From positions 1,085,001-1,149,000 of the forward strand of contig NZ_UAUI01000001.1 in the NCBI RefSeq assembly GCF_900455735.1: a stretch of 64,000 nucleotides of DNA, in the 5' to 3' direction. A program made the position numbers and the translations under genes. Below the pieces are notes generated by a model. That model was given only the letters and a program-made list of their open reading frames with translations, did no database searches and had not been told where the DNA came from. Positions 1 to 11,344 of this stretch are shown piece by piece (the stretch's first letter is position 1; each line of letters starts with the position of its first letter). The stretch comes from Rhodococcus wratislaviensis (GTDB taxonomy: Bacteria; Actinomycetota; Actinomycetes; Mycobacteriales; Mycobacteriaceae).

Positions 1-495
1 CCCCACGGATGGGAATGCGAGCCGGATGTTCGCACCGTGCAGGTCGTCGGCCTGCGCCACTACGCAGCCGTGCTCGATCGTGCTGTGGGCGCCCAGCAAC
101 CGCAGCCCCGACTGATGCATGTCGAGGGGCCGCGAACCGATGGCATCACCACCGGGTAGCGCGACCACGGCGCGACGGCACCGCGCAACCAGCGGTCCGA
201 GCACACACACCGACGCGCGGAACTGACGTACCGCCGCGAAATCGGCGTGGTGTTTGGGCTCCGCGGGTGTGGTGATCCGGACGATGGAATCGTCGAGGTC
301 CACCTCGCAGCCGAGGCCGCGCAGGACGTCGGCCATCAAAGGGACATCGAGGATGTCCGGACAGTTGGTGACAGTTGTGGTGCCCTCAGCCAACAGCGCT
401 GCCGCCATCAGCTTGAGAACGCTGTTCTTCGCGCCCCCGACAGACACTTCACCTACGAGGCGGTTACCGCCGGTGACAAGGAAGCGTTCGCTCAC
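1..495 (-). CDS. murA: UDP-N-acetylglucosamine 1-carboxyvinyltransferase MurA (N-terminal part, cut by window edge)
   Basis: Cytoplasmic enzyme of the first committed step of peptidoglycan synthesis: it transfers enolpyruvyl from PEP to UDP-GlcNAc. The gene starts at a GTG (495-493) and runs off the left edge, leaving about 165 residues. The EPSP-synthase/MurA fold start is clear ([25 protein letters not shown]). The active-site loop reads [14 protein letters not shown] with Asp117, where most bacteria have the Cys that fosfomycin alkylates. Asp at this place is known from mycobacterial MurA and is linked to fosfomycin resistance. It is divergent from the adenosyltransferase gene, with about 54 bp between the start codons. 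Identity is very secure; only the C-terminal part is missing because of the window boundary. Confidence 0.95.
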   Translation of the reverse strand, partial: MSERFLVTGGNRLVGEVSVGGAKNSVLKLMAAALLAEGTTTVTNCPDILDVPLMADVLRGLGCEVDLDDSIVRITTPAEPKHHADFAAVRQFRASVCVLGPLVARCRRAVVALPGGDAIGSRPLDMHQSGLRLLGAHSTIEHGCVVAQADDLHGANIRLAFPSVG

Positions 496-549
496 AGAAC
501 ACAGCCTAGAGCCAGGGATGCCGACCCCGGAGGCCGGTACCGTAACGCT

Positions 550-1125
550 ATGGCCGTACACCTCACCAAGATCTACACCCGGACCGGCGACGACGGGACC
601 ACCGGACTCAGCGATTTCTCCCGTGTGTCGAAGAACGATCCGCGGCTGATCGCCTACGCCGACTGCGACGAGGCGAACGCCTCGATCGGTGTCGCGGTGG
701 CGTTGGGCGACCCGCCCGAGGAGATCCGGTCGATCCTGCGGCAGATCCAGAACGACCTGTTCGACGCCGGCGCCGACCTGTCCACCCCGGTGGAGGCCGA
801 ACCGAAGTACCCGCCGCTGCGCATCTCCGACGAGTACATCGACCGTCTCGAGCGCTGGTGCGACGAACTGAACGAACGCCTGGCGCCGCTGAACTCCTTC
901 ATTCTCCCCGGCGGCACGGCACTCGGAGCTCTACTGCACGTGGCGCGGACCGTGACCCGGCGTGCCGAGCGCTCCGCATGGGCGGCGGTCGACGCGAACC
1001 CGGAGACGACCAACGTCCTTCCGGCGAAATACCTCAACCGGCTGTCGGACCTGCTGTTCATCGTCAGCAGGCTCGCGAACCCTGAGGGCGACGTGCTCTG
1101 GAAGCCGGGAGCCGGGAAGTCCTGA
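550..1125 (+). CDS. Corrinoid (cob(I)alamin) adenosyltransferase, PduO type
   Basis: Transfers the adenosyl group of ATP to cob(I)alamin to make adenosylcobalamin in the cytoplasm. The protein has 191 residues, the usual PduO-type length. The N-terminal ATP-binding motif is [11 protein letters not shown]. Further family signatures are RRAERSAWA and [10 protein letters not shown] near the C-terminus, both in the helical-bundle active site. The ATG at 550 is chosen because the homologous protein begins [16 protein letters not shown]; the longer open frame upstream overlaps the murA promoter region and start. It is convergent with the DUF2550 gene with no spacer between the two stop codons. No riboswitch-like leader is visible in the short upstream gap. 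Confidence 0.93.
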   Translation: MAVHLTKIYTRTGDDGTTGLSDFSRVSKNDPRLIAYADCDEANASIGVAVALGDPPEEIRSILRQIQNDLFDAGADLSTPVEAEPKYPPLRISDEYIDRLERWCDELNERLAPLNSFILPGGTALGALLHVARTVTRRAERSAWAAVDANPETTNVLPAKYLNRLSDLLFIVSRLANPEGDVLWKPGAGKS

Positions 1126-1560
1126 TCAGAGTCGGCGACCGCGAACCGATCGGCCGGACGGCCGCGATTCGACCCAGGAGAGGAACGCGGTCAACGCTCC
1201 CCCGTCCAATGCGATCTCGTACGAGCTACCACGGTCCTTGACCGACAGGATGACGATTTCCTCGGACATGATGTCGAATTCGGAGCCCTCCGGGCTGCGA
1301 CGACCTGCGACTTCGATGCCCTGGCGTTCGATGCGCGAATCAGGGCCGGGACGCAAACTCGACAATTTGAAGAAGACGAGAGAACCCTCGCCGTAGCGGA
1401 TGACGCCGTGACGCCACCCGGTGTCCCCCGGGGCAGGCGTCACCCGGAGGATCGCCGCGGTGCCACCGCGGCGCAGTACTGCAAGCCGATACAGAAAAAC
1501 CGCGACGAAGGCCGCGAGCAGCACAACCAGAATGATCAACACAGTCATTCCGATTGTCAC
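1126..1560 (-). CDS. DUF2550 family single-span membrane protein
   Basis: Actinobacterial protein of unknown function, 144 residues. One N-terminal membrane segment lies at about residues 7-28 (VLIILVVLLAAFVAVFLYRL), followed by a small soluble beta-rich domain that should lie on the cytoplasmic side (charged RRGG after the helix). It sits directly downstream of atpC with 36 bp between, in the same direction, and mycobacterial genomes also keep a DUF2550 gene next to the ATP synthase operon. Co-transcription with atpIBEFHAGDC is therefore likely, but no role in the synthase has been shown. The start ATG at 1560 puts the hydrophobic helix at the very N-terminus, as expected. Confidence 0.85.
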   Translation of the reverse strand: MTIGMTVLIILVVLLAAFVAVFLYRLAVLRRGGTAAILRVTPAPGDTGWRHGVIRYGEGSLVFFKLSSLRPGPDSRIERQGIEVAGRRSPEGSEFDIMSEEIVILSVKDRGSSYEIALDGGALTAFLSWVESRPSGRSVRGRRL

Positions 1561-1596
1561 TGTTCGTCGGCTCCGTCGCGGTCTTTCTCGTGCAGC

Positions 1597-1965
1597 CTAA
1601 GCGCGCTCTACAGCGCGGATCCGACCCTTGGCGACAGCAATCGCCTCGAGATCGTCTCCACTCTCCGAGAGCACGGCCTTGGCCGCTTCCACATCGATGT
1701 CCTCGGCCAAGTCGGCTGACTCGGCGAGGATCGTGACTGTCTTCGCGGTCACGGACAGGAATCCGCCGTGCACAGCAGCGACGATACGCTCACCGTCGGC
1801 CGTCGTGATCGCAACCACTCCGGCCTCGACCAGCTGTCCGAGAACCGGCTCATGCCCAGGCATGACACCGATCTCGCCCTCGGTCGTCTGTGCGCTGACG
1901 AGAGTCGCCGAACCAGACCACAACCGTCGCTCCACGGCGACGAGTTCCACGGTCATCTCAGCCAT
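1597..1965 (-). CDS. atpC: F1Fo ATP synthase epsilon subunit
   Basis: Central-stalk subunit of F1 that couples rotation of the c-ring to the catalytic head and can restrain ATP hydrolysis. It has 122 residues, matching the short actinobacterial epsilon. The N-terminal beta-sandwich is typical ([34 protein letters not shown]), and a short C-terminal helical hairpin follows (residues about 85-122). It is the last structural gene of the ATP synthase operon, 6 bp after atpD. The short C-terminal domain suggests limited epsilon inhibition, in line with mycobacteria, where alpha and gamma carry extra hydrolysis-suppressing elements. Confidence 0.97.
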   Translation of the reverse strand: MAEMTVELVAVERRLWSGSATLVSAQTTEGEIGVMPGHEPVLGQLVEAGVVAITTADGERIVAAVHGGFLSVTAKTVTILAESADLAEDIDVEAAKAVLSESGDDLEAIAVAKGRIRAVERA

Positions 1966-1971
1966 CGTCGA

Positions 1972-3426
<1,455 letters not shown>

Positions 3427-4407
3427 TTAGTCACTTCCTGCGCTCGAGGCAAGCGCATTCGCGCCGCCGACGATCTCGCTGATTTCCTGGGTGATCTGGG
3501 CCTGGCGAGCCTGGTTTGCCTGACGGCTCAACGTGTTCACCAGTTCGTTTGCGTTGTCCGTCGCGGCCTTCATCGCCGTACGACGGGCAGCCGACTCCGA
3601 CGCCGCAGCATCCAGCAGCGAGGAGTAGATGCGGGTGCTGATGTACTTCGGCAGCAGGGCACCGAGCAACTTGTCGGGTTCCGGCTCGAAGTTGTATCCG
3701 GCGACCGGTTCCGAGTCGCTGGACCCGTGACCGTTCGACAGCATGTCCTCGCCGAGTTCGACGTGCTCCTCGGAGACCATCACCTCGAGGGGAGCCATGC
3801 GGCGAACCTCGGGAGACTGGGTCAGCATCGACACGAAGCGGGTGTAGACGATATGCAGCTCGTCGACGCCTTCGATGGTGCCCTCGCCGTTCGGCGCAGG
3901 GACCTCCGAGCCGGATCCGGCCATGAACAGGTCGACCAGGTGCCGGCTCGCCTTGGCAGCGTCGGAGTAGCCCGGATCCTGGGAGAACCCGGTCCACGCA
4001 CCTCCCAAGTCGCGGCCACGGAACGTGTAGTACCCCAGGCCCTTGGATCCGAGCACGTAGATGACCGGATCCTTGCCCTCGCTGCGCAGCAGCTGGAACA
4101 GCTCCTCGGCCTCCTTGAGGACGTTGGAGTTGTATCCGCCGCACATACCGCGGTCGCTGGTGACGACCAGGACGGCGGCACGCTTGGGATCGGTGCGCTC
4201 GTTGAGCAACGGGTGATCCAGCGAAGCCGACGCGCTCGCCAGCTCCGACAGAACCTTCGTGATCTCCTCGGCGTACGGCTTTGCCGCGGCGACGCGCGAC
4301 TGCGCCTTCGTGATGCGCGAGGTCGCGATCAGTTCCTGGGCCTTGGTGATCTTCTTGGTCGAGTTGACCGACTTGATGCGAGACCTCAGTTCGAGAATGC
4401 TTGCCAT
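3427..4407 (-). CDS. atpG: F1Fo ATP synthase gamma subunit with mycobacterial-type loop
   Basis: Rotor shaft of F1. It has 326 residues, longer than the roughly 290 of E. coli gamma. Terminal coiled-coil helices are clear ([20 protein letters not shown] at the start, [20 protein letters not shown] at the end). An extra stretch at about residues 164-181 ([17 protein letters not shown]) matches the position of the gamma loop that in mycobacteria limits ATP hydrolysis. A second acidic, glycine/serine-rich insertion lies at about 217-240. It stands between atpA (48 bp) and atpD (3 bp) in the operon. The subunit is expected to be fully functional. Confidence 0.97.
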   Translation of the reverse strand: MASILELRSRIKSVNSTKKITKAQELIATSRITKAQSRVAAAKPYAEEITKVLSELASASASLDHPLLNERTDPKRAAVLVVTSDRGMCGGYNSNVLKEAEELFQLLRSEGKDPVIYVLGSKGLGYYTFRGRDLGGAWTGFSQDPGYSDAAKASRHLVDLFMAGSGSEVPAPNGEGTIEGVDELHIVYTRFVSMLTQSPEVRRMAPLEVMVSEEHVELGEDMLSNGHGSSDSEPVAGYNFEPEPDKLLGALLPKYISTRIYSSLLDAAASESAARRTAMKAATDNANELVNTLSRQANQARQAQITQEISEIVGGANALASSAGSD

Positions 4408-4455
4408 CGATCGATCACTCTCCCTTCATGTTTCGCAGCATCATGGGCAGGCCGC

Positions 4456-6099
4456 TCACTTGCTGACGGTGGTGCGCTTGACGTTGATCTGCTCGTGGCC
4501 GACCTCGCCGGCGTCCAGAGCTTCAGCCTCGGCCTCGTTCACGACCCGGCTTCCGTCGGACGCGATGAAGGTTTCCTTGAACTTGTCGGTGGCCTCGACC
4601 AGTGCCTTGGCGTTGTCGGCGTCGAGGGCCTTGCCACCCTTGATGCTCTCGTACACGCCGGAGGCGGTGCGGTGCAGCTCGTCGAGCAGCTCGGCCTCGA
4701 AGCGGCGGACGTCACCGACGGGCACGCTGTCGAAGACACCTTCGCCGGCGAGGTAGATCGACACGATCTGGTCCTCGACGGGGATCGGGCTGTACTGATC
4801 CTGCTTGAGCAGCTCCACCAGGCGGGCACCACGCTCGAGCTGTGCCTTCGAGGCGGCGTCCAGGTCGGAGGCGAAGGCGGAGAACGCCTCGAGCTCACGG
4901 AACTGGGCCAGCTCCAGACGCAGCGAACCGGAGACCTTCTTCATGCCCTTGGTCTGCGCGGCGCCACCGACTCGGGACACCGAGATGCCGACGTTGATGG
5001 CGGGGCGGACACCCTTGTTGAACAGGTCCGACTCGAGGAACACCTGACCGTCGGTGATGGAGATGACGTTGGTCGGGATGTAGGCCGAGACGTCGTTGGC
5101 CTTGGTCTCGATGATCGGCAGCGCGGTCAGCGAGCCTCCACCCAGGGCGTCGGACAGCTTGGCCGAACGCTCCAGCAGGCGGGAGTGCAGGTAGAAGACG
5201 TCACCGGGGTATGCCTCACGTCCCGGCGGGCGGCGCAGCAGCAGCGAGATGGCGCGGTACGCCTCGGCCTGCTTGGTCAGGTCGTCGAACACGACCAGGA
5301 CGTGCTTGCCCTGGTACATCCAGTGCTGGCCGATGGCGGAGCCGGTGTAGGGCGCGAGCCACTTGAAACCGGCGGAGTCGGAGGCCGGGGCGGCGACGAT
5401 GGTGGTGTACTCCATCGCGCCCTGCTCCTCGAGGGCAGCCTTGACGCCCGCGATGGTGGAGCCCTTCTGGCCGATCGCGACGTAGATGCAGCGAACCTGC
5501 TGCTTCTCGTCGCCGGTCTCCCAATTGGCCTTCTGGTTCAGGATCGCGTCGATGCAGACGGCGGTCTTGCCCGTCTTACGGTCGCCGATGACGAGCTGAC
5601 GCTGTCCGCGACCGATCGGGGTCATCGCGTCGATGGCCTTGATACCGGTCTGCAGCGGCTCCTCGACGGGCTGACGCTCGAGCACCGAGGCAGCCTGCAG
5701 TTCGAGGGCGCGGGTCTCGTTGCTCTCGATCTCGCCCAGGCCGTCGATCGGCTGGCCGAGCGGGTTGATGACGCGGCCGAGGAAGGCGTCGCCGACGGGT
5801 ACCGACAGCACGTCGCCGGTCCGCTTGACTTCCTGGCCTTCCTGGATGTTCTCGTAATCGCCCAGGATGACGGCACCGATCTCGGTGGCATCCAGGTTGA
5901 GCGCGACACCCAGAATTCCGCCGGGGAACTCCAGCAGTTCGTTGGCCATCGCCGAAGGCAGGCCACTGACGTGCGCGATGCCGTCGCTGGTGTCGGTCAC
6001 AAGGCCGACCTCTTCGCGGGAGGCCTCCGGGGAGTAGCTCGCGGTGTAGTTCTCGATCGCACTACGGATCTCGTCGGAGGAGATCGTCAGCTCCGCCAT
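4456..6099 (-). CDS. atpA: F1Fo ATP synthase alpha subunit
   Basis: Non-catalytic nucleotide-binding subunit of the F1 head, 547 residues. It has the P-loop [13 protein letters not shown], the segment [14 protein letters not shown], and the alpha signature [14 protein letters not shown]. The C-terminus is about 35 residues longer than in E. coli and ends in [20 protein letters not shown]. In mycobacteria an extension at the same place blocks ATP-driven rotation, so the same latency is likely here. The gene follows atpH by 62 bp. The start ATG at 6099 gives the usual [17 protein letters not shown]-terminus that binds delta. Confidence 0.98.
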   Translation of the reverse strand: MAELTISSDEIRSAIENYTASYSPEASREEVGLVTDTSDGIAHVSGLPSAMANELLEFPGGILGVALNLDATEIGAVILGDYENIQEGQEVKRTGDVLSVPVGDAFLGRVINPLGQPIDGLGEIESNETRALELQAASVLERQPVEEPLQTGIKAIDAMTPIGRGQRQLVIGDRKTGKTAVCIDAILNQKANWETGDEKQQVRCIYVAIGQKGSTIAGVKAALEEQGAMEYTTIVAAPASDSAGFKWLAPYTGSAIGQHWMYQGKHVLVVFDDLTKQAEAYRAISLLLRRPPGREAYPGDVFYLHSRLLERSAKLSDALGGGSLTALPIIETKANDVSAYIPTNVISITDGQVFLESDLFNKGVRPAINVGISVSRVGGAAQTKGMKKVSGSLRLELAQFRELEAFSAFASDLDAASKAQLERGARLVELLKQDQYSPIPVEDQIVSIYLAGEGVFDSVPVGDVRRFEAELLDELHRTASGVYESIKGGKALDADNAKALVEATDKFKETFIASDGSRVVNEAEAEALDAGEVGHEQINVKRTTVSK

Positions 6100-6161
6100 G
6101 TTTTTCCTGCTCTCGGTGTCTGGTCTTCGAAAAGATCTGGGGTATGGGGTTCGGTTGCGGA

Positions 6162-6998
6162 CTACTTGAGGGACTTCCGCAACGCTGCGAGACGTCCCGC
6201 GCCGCTGCCGTCGATCACCTCGTCGCCCACCCGGACGACCAAGCCGCTGAGGAGTTCAGGATCGACCTCCACGTGAACCGTCACCGGCTTCCCGTAGGTA
6301 CGGGTGAGGGTGGCGGTCAGCCGATCAGACTGCTCACTGGACAGCGGAGCAGCGCTGCGCACCTTGGCGACAACTGCTTCCCGCTGTGCTGCTGCCAGAT
6401 TCGACAGTTCGTCGAAGGCGTCCGCGGGTGCGGAGTTCTTCAACCGGCCCACTGCCTGGTTCGCCAGCGCCTCGGCGACAGCGGTGACCTTGCCGTACAG
6501 CAGCTTGGAGAGCAGTTCGCGCTTCCTCTTCGCCGGTACGGAACGGTCGGACAGTGCCTGCTCGAGCTTCGGGTCACCGGCAACGATGCGGCCGAGGCGG
6601 AAGAGTTCGTCCTCGACGTCGTCGAGCTGTCCCTGATCGGCCGCTGCCTTCAGCAGCGATTCCCGACCGACGAGCACCAGCGAGTTGAGCAGGTCGGAGG
6701 TGACGGACCAGTCCTGGCCCACCGCCGCCTTCAGGACGGCGAGGGTCTCGGCCGAGACCTTGCCACCGAATACCTGCTCGGCCAGACCTTCGCGAACGCT
6801 CCCGGGCGTCGAGGTGTCCGACAGGGCACTCCGGAGAGTGCGCTGCTCGTCCAGGATCTCGACGACCGAGAACAGCTCGGCCCCGATCTGGGCCGCGGCC
6901 GCTGTGGCTGCTCCGGCAGAGACGGATCCCAAGGCCGAAGACAACGCAGCACGGGTCTGCGTCAAGGCCTCACGGCTCGCTGCGTACATGGTGCTCAC
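6162..6998 (-). CDS. atpH: F1Fo ATP synthase delta subunit
   Basis: Peripheral-stalk subunit that joins F1 to the b subunits. It has 278 residues, about 100 more than E. coli delta. The C-terminal half carries the OSCP/delta signature ([28 protein letters not shown]). The extra N-terminal length resembles the delta part of the mycobacterial b-delta fusion, but here no membrane helix is attached and atpF is a separate gene. The start ATG overlaps the atpF stop by 4 bp, so the two are translationally coupled. The assignment is firm from sequence and position. Confidence 0.95.
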   Translation of the reverse strand: MSTMYAASREALTQTRAALSSALGSVSAGAATAAAAQIGAELFSVVEILDEQRTLRSALSDTSTPGSVREGLAEQVFGGKVSAETLAVLKAAVGQDWSVTSDLLNSLVLVGRESLLKAAADQGQLDDVEDELFRLGRIVAGDPKLEQALSDRSVPAKRKRELLSKLLYGKVTAVAEALANQAVGRLKNSAPADAFDELSNLAAAQREAVVAKVRSAAPLSSEQSDRLTATLTRTYGKPVTVHVEVDPELLSGLVVRVGDEVIDGSGAGRLAALRKSLK

Positions 6999-7552
6999 TT
7001 CCCTGCTGCGGAATTTGCGCCGATGGAGTCGAGCTCGTTCAGGAATCGATCGACCGTGCCGGCCCGCTTGACGTCGTCGGCGAGGGACTCACCGATGACC
7101 TTCTCAGCGAGGTCGACCGCGGTGCGGCCGAGGTCGGCGCGCAGTTCGGCAACGATCTGCTGACGCTGGGCAACCAACTGGTTGTGACCGGCGGCCACGA
7201 TGCGGTCGCTTTCTTCCTGAGCCTGTGCCTTCATTTCGGCGATGATCTGCTGCCCCTGGGTGCGCGCGTCCTCACGGATCTGCGCAGCCTCGGTGCGAGC
7301 TTCGGCGAGCTGAGCGCGGTACTGCTCGAGCGCCGCCTTCGCTTCGGCCTGGGCCTCTTCGGCCCGCTTGATGCCGCCGTCGATCTGCTCGGTTCGCTCG
7401 GCAAGGACCTTCTGGAACATCGGAAGGACGTACTTCCAGAAGACGAAACCAACGATGACCAGGCAGACGATCGACCAAACGATGTCATACGTCTCGGGCA
7501 GGAGAGGGTTGTGACTCTCTTCCTGCGCGAGGACTGCGATGTTGGCTGCCAT
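6995..7552 (-). CDS. atpF: F1Fo ATP synthase b subunit
   Basis: Peripheral-stalk subunit, 185 residues. A single N-terminal membrane helix ([21 protein letters not shown], about residues 24-44) is followed by a long charged coiled coil rich in Ala, Glu, Gln and Arg ([16 protein letters not shown] and onwards) and a C-terminal delta-binding part ending [14 protein letters not shown]. It lies 7 bp after atpE and overlaps atpH by 4 bp. Only one b gene is seen; together with the long delta this could form the actinobacterial homodimeric or b/b-delta-like stalk. Confidence 0.96.
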   Translation of the reverse strand: MAANIAVLAQEESHNPLLPETYDIVWSIVCLVIVGFVFWKYVLPMFQKVLAERTEQIDGGIKRAEEAQAEAKAALEQYRAQLAEARTEAAQIREDARTQGQQIIAEMKAQAQEESDRIVAAGHNQLVAQRQQIVAELRADLGRTAVDLAEKVIGESLADDVKRAGTVDRFLNELDSIGANSAAGK

Positions 7553-7559
7553 GACGGTC

Positions 7560-7853
<294 letters not shown>

Positions 7854-7890
7854 TCAGTTCTTGGTGTAGCTGGTCGTGAAACTTGTGGTG

Positions 7891-8685
7891 CTAGTGCGAA
7901 TCCGCGTGCAGCGCCAGATCGATGTACACCGACGTGAGCAGCGCGAAGACGTAGGCCTGCAGGAAGATCACCAGCAGTTCGAAGAAGGTGAATGCAATGC
8001 CGGCGGCAAGCGAGGCCACACCGAACACGGCCTGGAAGCCACCGGAGATGAAGAAGAAGTACTGGGTGGCGCTGAAGAACAGCACCAGCAGGATGTGGCC
8101 GGCCAGCATGTTGGCCATGAGACGAACCATGAGCGTGAACGGCCGGAGGACGAACGTCGAGATGAACTCGATCGGCACGAGCAGGAAGTGCAGCGGAAGC
8201 GGAACCCCGGGGACCACGATGCTGCTCTTCACGTACTTGAAGAAGCCGTACTTCTTGATGCCGACGTAGTTGAACACGATGTACGCAAGGGCGGCGAGCA
8301 CGAGCGGCATGCCGATACGCGCGTTCGGCGAGATGTTGATGAAGGGGATGATGCTGCCGAGGTTGCTGGCGAGCACCAGGAAGAAGATGGTGGTGATGAC
8401 CGGCAGGAAGCGCTTGCCCTGCTCCTTGCCGAGAATCTCTTCCGCGATGTTGATCCGGACGAAGTCGAGCGCGATCTCACCGATGTTCTGGACACCGCGC
8501 GGAATGATCTTCGGGCTGCGCAGCGCGATGACGAAGAAGAGCATCATCAGTCCGGACAGCAGGATGCGAACCAGCATCAGGCGGTCGAGTTCGAACGGAG
8601 TCCCTTCGAACAGGACCGCGGGCGGGAAGAAGTCGTTCAGGGAAGGCGCGTGGAATTCTCCAGCGGCCACGTTGATGACGCTCAG
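7891..8685 (-). CDS. atpB: F1Fo ATP synthase a subunit
   Basis: Membrane stator subunit with the proton half-channels. The ATP-synt_A domain spans several helices and holds the essential arginine in FTLMVRLMANMLAGHILL, with the late helix AYVFALLTSVYIDLALH at the end. The family start reads SVINVAAGEFHAPSLNDFFPP. In this frame the codon before SVINV is CTG (8685-8683), with GGGAGAG 4-10 bases upstream, so I use CTG. The alternative is GTG at 8670, with poorer spacing. The open frame goes on to 8907, but that part has no family similarity. About 264 residues result. Confidence 0.93.
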   Translation of the reverse strand: MSVINVAAGEFHAPSLNDFFPPAVLFEGTPFELDRLMLVRILLSGLMMLFFVIALRSPKIIPRGVQNIGEIALDFVRINIAEEILGKEQGKRFLPVITTIFFLVLASNLGSIIPFINISPNARIGMPLVLAALAYIVFNYVGIKKYGFFKYVKSSIVVPGVPLPLHFLLVPIEFISTFVLRPFTLMVRLMANMLAGHILLVLFFSATQYFFFISGGFQAVFGVASLAAGIAFTFFELLVIFLQAYVFALLTSVYIDLALHADSH

Positions 8686-8997
8686 CGTTCTCTCCCGTAG
8701 TCGGTCCGCAGCCTTCGTTGACTGCGGTTCGATCGGACATTGACGATCAAACAAGTCGACAAGCTCGACTCGCGTATTCGTCAGCTGCTGCGGACTGTTC
8801 GAGTCCAGCGTCTGTCGGTGTCGGCGACTCTCGTCGACTCGGCGGCCCTGAAAGTGCGGCCACCTACAAGCATGCAATACCGGCGAGTAACTTACTCGCA
8901 CTCTCATTGCTCTCGCTTGACCCAGACCTTAGCAAGTCATCTACGACATCGTGTAGACGGGGTCCGGGTCGATTCAATTTTACTACATCTCGTAGTA
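8686..8997. other. 312-bp spacer between the AtpI-like gene and atpB, with short inverted repeats
   Basis: No convincing gene is seen. Two related small palindromes lie close together: CTAC-gacatcgt-GTAG at 8941-8956 and TACTAC-atctc-GTAGTA at 8981-8997. The second sits right after the stop codon of the AtpI-like gene. Neither has a T-tract in the leftward direction. The stretch probably holds the atpB leader and perhaps an internal promoter, since it is by far the largest gap in the ATP synthase operon. I could not identify a confident -35/-10 pair. Confidence 0.4.
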
Positions 8998-9471
8998 CTA
9001 CTTATCGTCCGATTCCGGCGATCCGGCGTCGTCCGTGGGCGCAGGTTCGACGTACGGCGCCTTGGTTCCCAGGACTCCGAACGTTTCCGCTCCCAGCACG
9101 ATCACCAGCGACAGCACCATGACCAGCACCAATGCCGTCTTGTCGTAGAAGTCGAGCGGTTTGAGGATCGCCAGGACCGTGATCGCGAGAATCATCTTCA
9201 ACAACCACGTACCGAGCAGTACCGCTCCCGCCGTCAAGGCCGGAAGTTTCGCGGTGAACAGCACACCCAGTGCGGTGCACAGGATGAACCCTCCCCCGAC
9301 TGCCGCACCGAGAAGTGCGCCGTACAGACCGGGCTTGCCCGCGACGAGAAATGCGATGATCGAGCCGACCACTGCCAGCACGATCAGACCGAGAACTCCG
9401 TAGCGGACGGCAGCCCGCAACGACGCGGTGTGATCAGGGGCGGAGGCGGGGGTGAACGTCACGGTCGCCAA
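8998..9471 (-). CDS. AtpI-like four-helix membrane protein
   Basis: Small membrane protein of about 157 residues with four hydrophobic stretches (YGVLGLIVLAVVGSIIAFLV; ALLGAAVGGGFILCTALGVL; LTAGAVLLGTWLLKMILAIT; ALVLVMVLSLVIVLGAETFG) and an acidic polar tail. Its place just upstream of atpB and its size and topology fit ATP synthase protein I, an assembly factor for the c-ring or a Mg2+-handling protein; sequence similarity in this family is always weak. The start TTG at 9471 precedes ATVTFTPASAPDH; a GTG three codons later is the alternative. The start is uncertain because neither has a strong ribosome-binding site. Confidence 0.75.
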   Translation of the reverse strand: MATVTFTPASAPDHTASLRAAVRYGVLGLIVLAVVGSIIAFLVAGKPGLYGALLGAAVGGGFILCTALGVLFTAKLPALTAGAVLLGTWLLKMILAITVLAILKPLDFYDKTALVLVMVLSLVIVLGAETFGVLGTKAPYVEPAPTDDAGSPESDDK

Positions 9472-9509
9472 GGGTAGTGGATCTTCGCCGGTCCGCGGCA
9501 ACCCTCCGG

Positions 9510-10691
9510 TCAGCCGCGACGGTCGTGCTGCTGTCCGCGAATCGACGGGACGGCCGTGACGACCAGTGCGAAGACGAGGCCTCCCGCGACCAGGAGGACG
9601 ACGACGCGACGGTCGAACAGGGCAGATCCGACCGCACCGAACGCGAGGACACCGACCCACAAGTAGATGAGCAGCACGACGCGACGGTGCGAGTGCCCGA
9701 TCTGCAGGAGCCGGTGGTGGAGGTGCATCTTGTCGGGACTGAACGGGCTCACCCCCGCACGGGTACGCCGGACCACGGCGAGCAGCAGGTCGAGGATCGG
9801 GATGAACATGACGGCACCGACGAGGAGCAGCGGAGAGAGAAGACCGAGCAGGTCGCGGGTGCCGTAGGCGGTCAGCGGGATGCGACCGGACGCGCTGGTG
9901 GAGATGGCCGCGAGCATCAGCCCGATCAGCATGGAGCCGGAGTCGCCCATGAAGATCTTGGCGGGCTGGAAGTTGTGCGGAAGGAATCCGAGACACGCAC
10001 CTGCCAGCGCCGCGGCGATCAGCGCGGGCGGATACGCGCTGACGTCGCCGCCCTGATCGTGCAGTAGTCCCACGGAGAACACGCAGATCGCGAGGGAGGA
10101 GATCAGGCCGAGGCCCGCCGCGAGGCCGTCGAGGCCGTCGACGAAGTTCATGGCGTTCACCATCACGACCGCGACACCCACGGTGACGAGACCGGCCTGG
10201 AGCTGGTCGAGGATGACGGTGCTGCCGTCCCCGAACGGCATGTAGATGATGAACCAGCTCACCCCCATCACGACGAGGATGCCCGCCGCGGTGACCTGGC
10301 CGACGAACTTGGTGAGCGCGTCCAGGCCCCACCGGTCGTCGACGACCCCCACCAGCACGATCACGAACCCCGAGACCAGGGCCGCGGGAATGTCGGAAGT
10401 GAACTCGAATCCCCGGGTGAGCGCGGGTAGCTGCTGCGCGAACAACAACGCGACGAGCATGCCGAGATACATGCCGACCCCGCCGAGACGCGGCGTCGGG
10501 GTGACGTGGACGTCGCGATCCCGCGGCACGGCCACGGCCCCGAACCGGAGTGCGAACAGCCGCACGGCCCCGGTCGCCAGGTAGGTGACCACCGCAGCGG
10601 TGAAGAGGACGAGCAGGAGTTCACGCAGCGGGACACCCGCGCCCCCACCTGCTTGGGCCAGCGCCACGCCGGCCGATTCGGCAGCACTCAC
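9510..10691 (-). CDS. wecA: Polyprenyl-phosphate GlcNAc-1-phosphate transferase WecA
   Basis: Integral membrane enzyme that moves GlcNAc-1-phosphate from UDP-GlcNAc to decaprenyl phosphate, the first lipid-linked step of arabinogalactan linker synthesis in mycolic-acid actinobacteria. About eleven hydrophobic segments are visible. Motifs of the PNPT superfamily are all present: VGVVDDRWGLDA, VNAMNFVDGLDGLAAG, FMGDSGSMLIGL and the HLHHRLLQIGHSHRR loop. The GTG start at 10691 overlaps the sua5 stop by 4 bp, giving 393 residues. It belongs to the conserved cluster rho-rpmE-prfA-prmC-sua5-wecA that sits upstream of the ATP synthase genes in actinobacteria. Confidence 0.94.
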   Translation of the reverse strand: MSAAESAGVALAQAGGGAGVPLRELLLVLFTAAVVTYLATGAVRLFALRFGAVAVPRDRDVHVTPTPRLGGVGMYLGMLVALLFAQQLPALTRGFEFTSDIPAALVSGFVIVLVGVVDDRWGLDALTKFVGQVTAAGILVVMGVSWFIIYMPFGDGSTVILDQLQAGLVTVGVAVVMVNAMNFVDGLDGLAAGLGLISSLAICVFSVGLLHDQGGDVSAYPPALIAAALAGACLGFLPHNFQPAKIFMGDSGSMLIGLMLAAISTSASGRIPLTAYGTRDLLGLLSPLLLVGAVMFIPILDLLLAVVRRTRAGVSPFSPDKMHLHHRLLQIGHSHRRVVLLIYLWVGVLAFGAVGSALFDRRVVVLLVAGGLVFALVVTAVPSIRGQQHDRRG

Positions 10692-11344
10692 TGGGCGGAC
10701 AGACTCTCCGCCGTCACTCCGAGCACGTCGGCGACATCGCCGGTGGGCACGGCGCCCTGACGCAGGATCCGGGGGGTCGCGCCGGTGAGGTCGACGATCG
10801 TCGATGCCTGCCCCTGTTCGGCCCGACCACCGTCGAGGTACACGCTCGCCGATCCGCCGAGCTGCTCGCGCGCTTCCTCGACCGTCGTCGCGGGCGGCCG
10901 TCCGGAGACGTTCGCGCTCGACACCGCCAGCGGTCCGACTTCGCGCAACAGTTCGAGGGCGACGGGGTGCAGCGGCATGCGCAGCATGACCGTGCCCCGG
11001 GTGTCGCCGAGGTCCCACGCCAGCGAAGGTGCTTGTTCCACAACGAGACTCAGCCCGCCGGGCCAGAACGCCCGGATGAGGTCGCGCGTTTGCGGGCGCA
11101 CGCTGTACACCAGGCCGTCGATCGTGTTCCACGAGCCGACGAGCACGGGAACCGGCATGTCGCGTCCGCGACCCTTGGCCCGCAGGAGGGCGGCGACAGC
11201 CTCGCTGTCGAATGCGTCCGCGCCGATCCCGTACAGCGTGTCCGTGGGGAGCACGACGAGCCGCCCGGCCTTCAGCGCATTCTTGGCCGCACTCATTCCG
11301 GCGGAGCGTGAATCGGGAAGGCCACAGTCGTAAACGGTACTCAC
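10688..11344 (-). CDS. L-threonylcarbamoyladenylate synthase (Sua5/YrdC family)
   Basis: Makes threonylcarbamoyl-AMP from threonine, bicarbonate and ATP for the t6A37 modification of tRNAs that read ANN codons. The YrdC/Sua5 fold is clear in 218 residues: LVVLPTDTLYGIGADA near the N-terminus, FWPGGLSLVV, the substrate-pocket segment VMLRMPLHP, and the SSANVSGRPPATT motif. It is the short form without the extra Sua5 C-terminal domain. It overlaps prmC and wecA by 4 bp at each end, so all three are translationally coupled. Confidence 0.94.
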   Translation of the reverse strand: MSTVYDCGLPDSRSAGMSAAKNALKAGRLVVLPTDTLYGIGADAFDSEAVAALLRAKGRGRDMPVPVLVGSWNTIDGLVYSVRPQTRDLIRAFWPGGLSLVVEQAPSLAWDLGDTRGTVMLRMPLHPVALELLREVGPLAVSSANVSGRPPATTVEEAREQLGGSASVYLDGGRAEQGQASTIVDLTGATPRILRQGAVPTGDVADVLGVTAESLSAQ

